In this document: positions 21,762 through 28,459 of the stretch, piece after piece
Numbering within the stretch: position 1 is the stretch's first letter
How the letters are laid out: the number at the start of each line of letters is the position of its first letter
From: Pseudonocardia alaniniphila
GTDB lineage: Bacteria > Actinomycetota > Actinomycetes > Mycobacteriales > Pseudonocardiaceae
Length of the DNA stretch: 32,219 bases
Direction: 5' to 3'
Assembly (NCBI RefSeq): GCF_022524485.1
Contig: NZ_JAKXMK010000058.1
Location: forward strand, 1 to 32,219
The notes under the pieces: generated by a model
What the model saw: only the letters and a program-made list of their open reading frames with translations
The model's database searches: none
Told to the model about the DNA's origin: nothing
Made by a program: the position numbers and the translations under genes

Positions 21762-22594
21762 CCGGCACGATCCTGACCGGCACGGTTCCCGTCGAGGGTG
21801 GCCACATCGCGTACGAGCTCACCGGGGAGGGCGCTCCGCTGGTGTTCCTCCACGGCGGTGCGATGGACATGCGCATGTGGGAGCCGCAGCTCGCGCTCGC
21901 CGCCGACCACACGGTCGTCCGGCTCGACGCGCGCGGGCACGGTTCGTCGTCGACGCCGATTGCGCCGTTCCGGCAGTGCGACGACGTCGCGGCCACGCTG
22001 CACGGGCTCGGGATCGGGTCGGCCGTGCTCGTCGGGCTCTCGATGGGCGCTGCCACGGCGTTGGACACCGCGCTGGAGCACCCTGCGCTCGTCACGGCGG
22101 TCGTCTCGTGCGGTGCCGGCGCGAGCAGCATGGCGCCCCTCGACGAGCGGATGTTCAGCGACCCCTGGAGCCGCGGGCGCCTCGCCGCACTCGCCGCGGC
22201 GCAGGCCGCCTTCGACGCGCAGGCCTGGACCGAGGCGTTCCTCGAGCTCGGGCTCGTCGGCCCGTACCGGGAGCTCTCCGACGTCGCACCCGCGGTCGTC
22301 GCGCTGTGCCGGGAGATGATCACCGACACGCTGACGACACACGTCGTGCACGGCGGGCCGCCGCCGATCCCCGTCGCCGACGCCGCCCGGCGGGCCGCGG
22401 GGATCGGGGTGCCGGTGCTCGGAGTGGTCGGTGCGATCGACTCTCCCGACCACGTCCGCATGGTCCGCGAGCTCGTCGACGTCGTGCCGGCGGGGCGGCT
22501 CGCCGGCATCGAGAACTCCGGGCACATGCCCAACCTCGACCAGCCCGAACTGTTCAACGACACGCTGCGCAGGTTCCTCGCCGCCGTCGGGTAG
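21758..22594 (+). CDS. Alpha/beta hydrolase coupled to marR
   Basis: This 278-aa hydrolase has the oxyanion-hole HGGAMD (residues 32-37), the nucleophile elbow GLSMG with S95, a candidate acid Asp in GAIDSPDH, and the base His in NSGHMPNLDQPE. The family includes esterases, lactonases and C-C hydrolases. Because it lies in an island with a lactone- or ester-forming monooxygenase, a lactonase or esterase role is an attractive guess but is only inference. The start overlaps the MarR stop by 4 bases, and GAGGAG lies 6 bases before the ATG. Overexpression together with its regulator on ligand binding would be expected. Confidence 0.92.
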   Translation: MTGTILTGTVPVEGGHIAYELTGEGAPLVFLHGGAMDMRMWEPQLALAADHTVVRLDARGHGSSSTPIAPFRQCDDVAATLHGLGIGSAVLVGLSMGAATALDTALEHPALVTAVVSCGAGASSMAPLDERMFSDPWSRGRLAALAAAQAAFDAQAWTEAFLELGLVGPYRELSDVAPAVVALCREMITDTLTTHVVHGGPPPIPVADAARRAAGIGVPVLGVVGAIDSPDHVRMVRELVDVVPAGRLAGIENSGHMPNLDQPELFNDTLRRFLAAVG

Positions 22595-22595
22595 C

Positions 22596-22733
22596 TCAGT
22601 CTCCCGGCTTCACGAGACCGTGCTCGTAGGCGTAGATCACCGCCTGCACCCGATCGCGCAGGCCCAGCTTCATGAGCACCCGGGCGACGTGGGTCTTGAC
22701 CGTTGCGTCGCCGACCACGAGCTCGACGTTCAT
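22596..22733 (-). pseudogene. LuxR/NarL response-regulator C-terminal remnant
   Basis: On the minus strand the last 45 codons of a NarL-type DNA-binding domain remain: ELVVGDATVKTHVARVLMKL, then GLRDRVQAVIYAYEHGLV, ending KPGD and a stop at 22596-22598. The receiver domain and first helix-turn-helix helix are missing. The sequence before ELVVG (MNV) does not match the usual NAEIA helix. It converges on the hydrolase gene with a single base between the stops. Confidence 0.85.
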
Positions 22734-22740
22734 CGCGCCC

Positions 22741-22893
22741 GACGCGGTGACCTCGGTCTATCTCATCGTCGTGCCGTTGCTGCTCGGTGCGGCGATCGTC
22801 GGCGAGGTCGCCCCGCGCCCGGGGCCCGCGCCCGGCAACGGTCAGGACGCGACGAGCCCGGGCGGGTCACGCTTGGAGAAGCCGCGGCACTGA
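22741..22893 (+). pseudogene. Tail of a membrane protein, probable relic
   Basis: On the plus strand the phrase DAVTSVYLIVVPLLLGAAIV forms one hydrophobic helix, followed by a polar Pro/Gly-rich tail (GEVAPRPGPAPGNG) ending at 22893. This is how many MFS exporters end. It starts exactly where similarity to the LuxR remnant stops, on the opposite strand, so 22733-22741 looks like a recombination junction. The assignment to a transporter is a guess. Confidence 0.45.
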
Positions 22894-22899
22894 CCGCGA

Positions 22900-23577
22900 T
22901 CACGACGTCGATCGGCCCGGCCGTGGAGGTCCGCCGAGACGGATGATCTGGATCTGCGGCAACCGGCTCGGCGTTGCCTCTACGCAGTGCCATGTCGCCG
23001 TGGCTGCCTCCAGGAACTCGTTGGTCAGCGGGCGCTGCGGGTCGGTGATCCACGCCTCGCCGTCATCGCCGACCAGCTGGGGGAGCAGGGTGAGCAGCTC
23101 GTCGACGTTGCGCTGCCCGTAGAGCACGTCGGAGGCCAGCACGAGCCGCCACGGCCCTCGGTCGATCAGTGGGGCCGGGTCGGCCCACGAGCACACGGCC
23201 GTCTCCACGGACACCCCGTTGCTCTCCGCGTTGACGGCGGCGAACGTGACGGCATCGGCTGAGCGGTCGGTCGCCAGCACGCGGGCCCCGGCCAGCGCGG
23301 CGGCGATGGACGGAAGACCCAGACCGCACCCCAGCTCGAGCACCGGCACATCCCGCCAGTCCTGTGCGGACACGGCATACGCGAGTTCGATGCCGCTCGG
23401 CCACAGCTCCGCCCAGTACGGCGGGTAGGCCTCGTCGGCGGCAACGTCCTCTTCGTACAGCAGCGCCGCGGGATCACGCGGGTGCACGAACTCGATCCGC
23501 CCGCGTCGCAGCGTGATCGACCCGGCCACGAGGTCCAGCCGGGGGTCGCCCGTGCTCGGCGCTGAACGGTCCGTCAT
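22900..23577 (-). CDS. SAM-dependent methyltransferase, lysine-methyltransferase-like (METTL21/NNMT group)
   Basis: This 225-aa class I methyltransferase has the SAM-binding motif VLELGCGLGLPSIAAALAGA at about residue 79, the acidic end of beta-2 ATDRSADAV, and ASDVLYGQRNVDEL, which matches the (D/N)xxY region of small protein-lysine or small-molecule methyltransferases. The N-terminus (YPPYWAELWPSGIELA) is the typical substrate-entry segment of this group. The ribosome site is weak. It lies 57 bases downstream of the DUF574 gene on the same strand. Its substrate is unknown. Confidence 0.85.
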   Translation of the reverse strand: MTDRSAPSTGDPRLDLVAGSITLRRGRIEFVHPRDPAALLYEEDVAADEAYPPYWAELWPSGIELAYAVSAQDWRDVPVLELGCGLGLPSIAAALAGARVLATDRSADAVTFAAVNAESNGVSVETAVCSWADPAPLIDRGPWRLVLASDVLYGQRNVDELLTLLPQLVGDDGEAWITDPQRPLTNEFLEAATATWHCVEATPSRLPQIQIIRLGGPPRPGRSTS

Positions 23578-23634
23578 CCGAGCCAGTCTGCCCTGGTCGT
23601 GGGTGGTAGGGCGATTTCGCGGTTTGCGCGAGCG

Positions 23635-24471
23635 TCAGGGCTTGCGGCCGACGGCGCCGACGATGCAGTACTGAACAGGAGCCATCGGCTTCACGTGCGG
23701 GCCGTCGGGCCACCAGTCCGTACACCGCACCAAACCGGGCTCGACCAGTTCGAGCCCTTGCAGCATGCTCTCGATCTGAGCTTTCGTGCGGAATGCTCCA
23801 CTGCCCATCGGGCTGTGGATGAAAATCTCCTCCATCTTTCGCGCGAGGCCGCTGTATTCGGACGTCTCGGGGTCGAAGAAGTGGCTGAGTGCTACATACG
23901 ATCCGGACGGCAGGGCCTCGATGTACTCCTGCATGATCTCGCCGTACCGCTCGCCGGTGTAGTGGTGCATCGTGCCGCACTGGTGGAGCGCAATAGGCTG
24001 CGAGAAGTCGAGATGCTTGCGCACTACCTCGTTCTCGAGCACGTCTCTCGGCTCGAAGATGTCGGCCGCGATGAGGTGTGTCTGGTCGTTCTCCTCGAGC
24101 AAGGCCCGGCCGTGAGCCAGCACAACCGGGTCGTTGTCGACGTAGACGACGCGCGAATCAGGGGCCATCCGCTGTGCGACCTGGTGGGTGTTCTCGGCAG
24201 TGGGCAGGCCGGAGCCGCAGTCCAGGTACTGGGTGATGCCGGTCTGGCTCGCGATGAAGCGGGTGGCGCGGATGAGGAACTCGCGGTTGTCCCACCCCAG
24301 CAGAGTGGCCTCCGGCGCAACCCGCTGGATCCGGCGCAGGACCTCACGGTCGATCTCGTAGTTGTCCTTGCCGTTGAGGAAAGCGTCGTAGACCCGGGCG
24401 ACACTCGCCTTCGACACGTCGATATAAGGCGGAACGACTTCGTGGGAAGCGGGAGCCTCAGCACCAGGCAT
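23635..24471 (-). CDS. DUF574-family SAM methyltransferase
   Basis: This 278-aa protein matches the actinomycete DUF574 (Methyltransf_19, PF04672 from memory) group. Its opening segment is SVARVYDAFLNGKDNYEIDR, which contains the diagnostic (R)xYD-x-LLGGK/DNY motif. YLDCGSGLPTAENTHQVAQ is the SAM site, VVYVDNDPVVLAHGRALL is beta-2, and ALHQCGTMHHY follows. These proteins are abundant in streptomycetes and relatives, very often next to XRE/DUF5753 and DUF397 genes as here, with unknown substrates. It is divergent from the XRE gene at 24677. Confidence 0.9.
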   Translation of the reverse strand: MPGAEAPASHEVVPPYIDVSKASVARVYDAFLNGKDNYEIDREVLRRIQRVAPEATLLGWDNREFLIRATRFIASQTGITQYLDCGSGLPTAENTHQVAQRMAPDSRVVYVDNDPVVLAHGRALLEENDQTHLIAADIFEPRDVLENEVVRKHLDFSQPIALHQCGTMHHYTGERYGEIMQEYIEALPSGSYVALSHFFDPETSEYSGLARKMEEIFIHSPMGSGAFRTKAQIESMLQGLELVEPGLVRCTDWWPDGPHVKPMAPVQYCIVGAVGRKP

Positions 24472-24569
24472 ACGTGCCTCACTACGTGGTTGGTCGTGGC
24501 CCGGAATCTTGCTCGGGCGGTGCGAGTGTAGGGCAAGGGGTCACCCAGATGAACCTCAGCCGAAACTTC

Positions 24570-24580
24570 TGCCACTGGCA
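24570..24580. promoter_or_regulatory. Palindrome TGCCA-C-TGGCA in the divergent region
   Basis: Exact 5-base arms flank one base. It sits between the methyltransferase and the XRE gene, with TACGGT at 24591-24596 a possible -10 box for the XRE gene. The rest of 24472-24676 shows no gene. Evidence for a role is limited to position. Confidence 0.3.
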
Positions 24581-24676
24581 TCGTCGCGTGTACGGTTCAC
24601 CGGCGGGTAGGGCACGGGCCCTCCGTCCGCCGCGAGAGAGGTGGAGAGTTCCGACGGGTCGAACGGGGAGGAGCGG

Positions 24677-25567
24677 ATGGTCGAACGCGGCCAATCCGAG
24701 ACCGGTGCGAGAGGCGAACCCACTCGCGGATCCACCGCCCGGCGCATCGTGCTCGGAGCACAGCTTCGGCGCCTCCGGGAGGCTGCGGGACTCTCCCGGT
24801 CCGAGGCCGGCTACGTCATCCGCGCGTCCGACTCGAAGCTCTCCCGCCTCGAGCTCGGGAGGGTCGCGTTCAAGGAACGTGACGTGTCCGACCTGCTGAT
24901 CACCTACGGCGTCGAGGACGCCGCGGAGCGCGAGGCCTTCCTCGAGATGGTCCGGCAGGCCAACCAGCCCGGCTGGTGGCGCCGGTACAACGACGTGATG
25001 CCCGGCTGGTTCCACGACTTCGTGGGCCTGGAGGAGTCGGCAGAGCGCATCCAGGCCTACGAGCTGCAGTTCGTCCCGGGTCTGCTGCAGACCGAGGAGT
25101 ACGCACGGTCGATCATGACCCGCGGGCGGCCCGAGCACGCACCCCCCGACACCGAACGCCGTATCGCGCTACGGATGCAGAGGCAGAAGATCCTCACGGG
25201 CGTGCACCCCACGAAGCTGTGGGTGGTGATCGACGAGTCCGTGCTGCACCGCCCGATCGGTGGCCGGCGCGTGCTCCGGGAGCAGCTCAAGCATCTGCTC
25301 GACGCGTCGCGCCAGCCCAACATCACGGTGCAGGTCGTGCCGAACGCCCTCAGCGGCTACGCGGCGGAGGGCCCGTTCATGATCCTGCGCTTCGCGGAGC
25401 CCGAACTCCCGGACGTCGTCTACATCGAGCACCTCAGCGGTGCGCTGTACCTCGACAGCCAGGAGGAGATCGAGACGTACAGCCGGTCGATCGACCGCCT
25501 GTCCGTGGACGCCGAGACGCCCGACCGGTCGCGTCAGCTGCTCAGCAAGGTGATCGCGGAGATCTGA
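24677..25567 (+). CDS. XRE-family regulator with DUF5753 domain (WhiJ-like)
   Basis: This 296-aa protein has an N-terminal helix-turn-helix (LGAQLRRLREAAGLSRSEAG then YVIRASDSKLSRLELGRVAF) at about residues 26-65. The DUF5753 domain follows from about 100 onward (QFVPGLLQTEEYARSIMT, WVVIDESVLHRPIGG, ITVQVVPNALSGYAAEGPFM). Such proteins are actinomycete-specific developmental or accessory regulators, usually paired with a small DUF397 protein. ATG 24677 has GGGGAGGAG three to nine bases upstream, better than the GTG at 24641. The DUF397 partner lies 38 bases beyond the stop but on the opposite strand, whereas these pairs usually run in one direction. Confidence 0.93.
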   Translation: MVERGQSETGARGEPTRGSTARRIVLGAQLRRLREAAGLSRSEAGYVIRASDSKLSRLELGRVAFKERDVSDLLITYGVEDAAEREAFLEMVRQANQPGWWRRYNDVMPGWFHDFVGLEESAERIQAYELQFVPGLLQTEEYARSIMTRGRPEHAPPDTERRIALRMQRQKILTGVHPTKLWVVIDESVLHRPIGGRRVLREQLKHLLDASRQPNITVQVVPNALSGYAAEGPFMILRFAEPELPDVVYIEHLSGALYLDSQEEIETYSRSIDRLSVDAETPDRSRQLLSKVIAEI

Positions 25568-25605
25568 GCCGCACGTATGGCACGTCCGGCGCCGGTTCGT
25601 CCCCC

Positions 25606-25860
25606 TCACGTGATGGCGCTACCGGGACGGGCGGGCACGGCGAACTCACCGTGCTGTGCGCCGGTCAGGAACGCCGACCATTCGGCGGCGGTGAAGACGA
25701 GCGCGGGCCCGGAGGGATGGCGGGAATGGCGCACGGCCACGTCGCCGGAGTCGAGCGTCGCAACCTCCACGCAGGCGTTCTGGCCGCTGAAGCTGCTCTT
25801 TCGCCATGTGACGGCACGAAGTAGTTCTGCGGACCAGCCGCTGAGATCCTCGTTCGGCAT
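25606..25860 (-). CDS. DUF397 small protein
   Basis: This 84-aa protein has the DUF397 core WRKSSFSGQNACVEVATLDS and GDVAVRHSRHPSGPALVFTA then EWSAFLTGAQHGEF. Family members partner with XRE/DUF5753 regulators (BldB/WhiJ-like systems) and may relieve or alter their DNA binding. GGAG lies 7 to 10 bases before ATG 25860. The candidate promoter (TACGTT on the minus strand at 25900-25905) abuts a 32-base palindrome, so the gene is probably tightly controlled. It converges on the XRE gene. Confidence 0.93.
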   Translation of the reverse strand: MPNEDLSGWSAELLRAVTWRKSSFSGQNACVEVATLDSGDVAVRHSRHPSGPALVFTAAEWSAFLTGAQHGEFAVPARPGSAIT

Positions 25861-26341
25861 TGATCATCTCCGCTCGTGCAGAGTCAGTAGGCCGGGGAGA
25901 ACGTAGCACCGTGCATATGCACGTGCATATGCACGGTGGACGCCGTACGTGCGCCCGCACGTGACAGTTGTATGGGGCGCTGGGCGACCGTGAGATGAAT
26001 GTTCAACCATTGGATTCGTGCAGCTCAGAGCAGAAGTTCGGGCGAGTGGACGGCCCGCGACTCGGCGCTCGGATCACCCGGCGGATTGGTTCTTGTTCCC
26101 TCTTGATCGTGCACATGCAGCTACATCTTGCATATGCATCCCGTGAGCGGCACACTGCCAACGGTGTGAGTCACTGTGGTGATTCGTGTGCATACCCTCC
26201 GTGACAACAGGGAACGCGCTGCTGCACCACACGATGGAGACGAAACGACGAGGGCTGACACGGAGTGAATGCCCGCGGCTGCCGCTGCACGATTCGTGGC
26301 GCCGGGCGGGCCTCGCGCACGAGCCGACAGGGGGCGTCCAC
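25861..26341. other. Regulatory intergenic region between DUF397 and a small Cys-rich gene
   Basis: The region is markedly AT-richer than its surroundings (especially 25960-26200). It holds the 32-base palindrome and the additional TGCATATGCA copy but no gene with a ribosome site. The in-frame ATG codons at 26186 and 26234 upstream of the next gene lack ribosome sites and encode poorly folded-looking sequence. Confidence 0.5.
25907..25938. promoter_or_regulatory. 32-base perfect palindrome made of two GTGCATATGCAC repeats
   Basis: The left arm CACCGTGCATATGCAC is followed directly by its exact complement. Inside are two abutting 12-base palindromes GTGCATATGCAC. Related shorter copies lie at 26129-26138 (TGCATATGCA) and near 26110 (GTGCACATGCA). 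It covers the expected -35 region of the DUF397 promoter on the minus strand. Confidence 0.85.
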
Positions 26342-26569
26342 GTGGGGGAGCAGTCGAGGTCCGACCAGATTCAGAGCATCGCCGAGATACTCGCGGCGAC
26401 CTATTCTGCCGGCGCTCTGCGCCGGATCCTGGTCGAGCACAGCGCCGACTCCACCGGCCACTGCCGCGGCTGCCGGTATCCGACCACTGCAGCGCCCGTG
26501 TGGCCGTGCCGGCTCTGGGAGATCGGCAAGGAGACCGAACGGATCATGAGCGCGGGCAGACTCGCGTAG
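26342..26569 (+). CDS. Small protein with C-x-x-C and Cys pair, unknown function
   Basis: This 75-aa protein is read from GTG 26342, which has AGGGGG 8 bases upstream. It consists of a helix (RSDQIQSIAEILAATYSAGA then LRRILVEHSADSTGHC) and a cysteine patch, C-RG-C-RYPTTAAPVWP-C, ending LWEIGKETERIM. Three Cys plus a His suggest a zinc knuckle, but I do not recognise a named family. An N-terminal extension from ATG 26234 or 26186 is possible but lacks ribosome sites. It is downstream of the palindrome-rich region and could be controlled with DUF397 in a divergent manner (inference). Confidence 0.65.
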   Translation: MGEQSRSDQIQSIAEILAATYSAGALRRILVEHSADSTGHCRGCRYPTTAAPVWPCRLWEIGKETERIMSAGRLA

Positions 26570-26704
26570 GGCGGCGACCCGCCGGCAGCTCTCCCTTGTG
26601 CGCCCCAGCCGTACCGGCCCGATCACGTCGTGCGGGCCTTTCGCACACCGATCTCACGCCCTAGGAGCAACGGACCACCGGTCCGCTCACGGGGAGGGAT
26701 CACG

Positions 26705-26986
26705 ATGTTCCTGGGCGCCTACCACTTCGACGGGCATGCAGACGATCTGCTGCCCGCGTACCACCGACTGCTCGAGGGGTTGCCGCCGGGCGCGGTGCAG
26801 CTACAGCTCTGCGTCGGCACCGAGCGTGGGCTGACCGTTTTCGACACCTGTCCGTCCCGCGCGGAGTTCGCGGCGTTCAGCGGGGGAGATGCCCTGCGCG
26901 CGGCACTCGCGGCGGCCGGACTGCCGCAGCCGCGGGTGGAGCAGGTCGGGGACGTTCAGCATTCCGTTGTGGGGGTCTCGCGATGA
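26705..26986 (+). CDS. 93-aa protein coupled to the amidase
   Basis: The small acidic protein begins MFLGAYHFDGHADDLLPAYH. It continues LPPGAVQLQLCVGTERGLTV and ends GDVQHSVVGVSR. The strand-helix-strand-strand-helix-strand order suggests a ferredoxin-like dimeric alpha/beta-barrel (as in ABM or SnoaL-independent stress-barrel proteins), a tentative reading. GGGGAGGG precedes ATG 26705 by 6 bases. Its stop overlaps the amidase ATG (ATGA). Function unknown. Confidence 0.8.
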   Translation: MFLGAYHFDGHADDLLPAYHRLLEGLPPGAVQLQLCVGTERGLTVFDTCPSRAEFAAFSGGDALRAALAAAGLPQPRVEQVGDVQHSVVGVSR

Positions 26987-28437
26987 CCGTCGAGACGACG
27001 GGCCCGGCGGCGGAGATCGCGACGTTGGACGCGACGGGCCAGGCCGAACTGGTGCGCCGGGGTGAGGTGACACCGCTGGAGCTGGTGGATTGGGCGATCC
27101 AGCGGATCGAGCGATTGAACCCGCTGATCAACGCGGTGGTGACCCCGACGTACGAACGTGCGCGGACCAGGGCGCGGGCCGTGCCGGAGGGCCCCTTCGC
27201 CGGAGTGCCCTTCCTGCTGAAGGATCTGATCGCCGAGGAGGAGGGCGTTCCGCTGAGCTCCGGCTCGGCGTTCCTGCGCGACTACGTGTCCGGGCACACC
27301 TCCGAGCTGGTCAGGAGGCTGCAGGCGGCGGGGCTCGTCATGCTGGGCAAGACGAGCACTCCCGAGTTCGGAATGGTGCCGACCTGCGAGCCCGCTCGTT
27401 TCGGAGTGACGCGCAACCCGTGGAACCCGGACCGCTCGACGAGCGGGTCGTCGGGCGGATCGGCTGCCGCGGTGGCATCGGGGATGGTGCCGATGGCGCA
27501 CGGCAACGATCTGTCCGGATCGCTGCGCTTCCCGGCTTCGGCCTGCGGCCTGTTCGGGTTCAAGCCGACACGTGCGCGGGTGCCGCTGGGACCGCAGTAC
27601 GGCGACATGGTCAACGGGTGGATCGCCGAGCACGCGATGACGGTCTCGGTGCGGGACAGCGCCGCGCTGCTCGACGCCACCGCAGGCGCGGAGCCCGGCG
27701 ACCCCTACCCCGCCCCGGCCCAGGCGGGGCCCTTCGCCGCCGAGGTCGGTACCGACCCGCGGAGGCTGCGCATCGCGTACACGCCGCGGACGGCAGGCGG
27801 CGAGCTCGGCCACCCCGACTGCGTCGCGGCGCTCATGGACGCGGTGACGCTGTGCGCCGAGCTGGGCCACGATGTCGTCGAAGCGGACGTGCCCGGTCTC
27901 GAGCAGGCCGGTGACGCGATCGGCACCATCTTCAACGCGACTCTCGCGTGGCTGATCGGATCGTGGATCCGCCGTCTCGGCCGGGAGCCCGGGCCGCACG
28001 ACCTGGAGCCGATCACCCGAGTCTCGTGGGAGGAGGCTCGCGGTACCACCGGTGGGGAGTACCTGCTGGCCGTGGAGCGCCTGCAGGTCTTCGCCCGCGG
28101 CGTGGCACATTTCCTCGGCGAGGTCGACATGTGGCTCACCCCGACGATGTCGGAACCGCCGGCGCCGCTCGGGCAGATCGTGTCCACACCGGACGATCCG
28201 CTGCGCGCGTACCGCCGTGGCGGACGCACGGTCGAGTACCCCGCGGTGGTCGCCAACATCACCGGCAACCCGGCGATGTCGGTGCCGTTGTGCCACAACG
28301 CCGACGGACTGCCGATCGGCGTGCACTTCCTCGGTAGGTTCGGTGCCGAGGCCGACCTGTTCAGGCTGGCCGGACAGCTCGAGCGGGCCAGGCCGTGGGC
28401 TGATCGCATGCCGGCGGTGCACGCATCGCGGCACTGA
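26983..28437 (+). CDS. Amidase-signature family hydrolase
   Basis: This 484-aa amidase has the Lys of the Ser-Ser-Lys triad in GVPFLLKDLIAEEEG, the glycine-serine-rich signature STSGSSGGSAAAVASGM, and the nucleophile Ser in DLSGSLRFPASACGLFGFKP. The usual DGGGSIR is here NDLSGSLR, so two glycines before the nucleophile are replaced, which may alter the oxyanion pocket. The C-terminal part (ITGNPAMSVPLCHNADGLPI) is standard. Family enzymes hydrolyse amides, including 6-aminohexanoate oligomers, aryl amides or herbicide amides. It is co-translated with the 93-aa protein and probably the ATPase downstream (22 bases). Confidence 0.93.
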   Translation: MTVETTGPAAEIATLDATGQAELVRRGEVTPLELVDWAIQRIERLNPLINAVVTPTYERARTRARAVPEGPFAGVPFLLKDLIAEEEGVPLSSGSAFLRDYVSGHTSELVRRLQAAGLVMLGKTSTPEFGMVPTCEPARFGVTRNPWNPDRSTSGSSGGSAAAVASGMVPMAHGNDLSGSLRFPASACGLFGFKPTRARVPLGPQYGDMVNGWIAEHAMTVSVRDSAALLDATAGAEPGDPYPAPAQAGPFAAEVGTDPRRLRIAYTPRTAGGELGHPDCVAALMDAVTLCAELGHDVVEADVPGLEQAGDAIGTIFNATLAWLIGSWIRRLGREPGPHDLEPITRVSWEEARGTTGGEYLLAVERLQVFARGVAHFLGEVDMWLTPTMSEPPAPLGQIVSTPDDPLRAYRRGGRTVEYPAVVANITGNPAMSVPLCHNADGLPIGVHFLGRFGAEADLFRLAGQLERARPWADRMPAVHASRH

Positions 28438-28459
28438 AGACGACCAGGTGGAGGAGGCG

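Noticed and set aside
22672..22893. 73-aa plus-strand frame as a complete membrane-protein gene
   Set aside because: Its first 23 codons are antisense to the LuxR remnant, so only the tail from 22741 is likely to have been coding. Listed as a relic instead.
25907..26138. Repeated TGCATATGCA units as an origin or CRISPR-like array
   Set aside because: Only two abutting units and one or two distant partial copies, without regular spacers or replication genes. An operator is the simpler reading.
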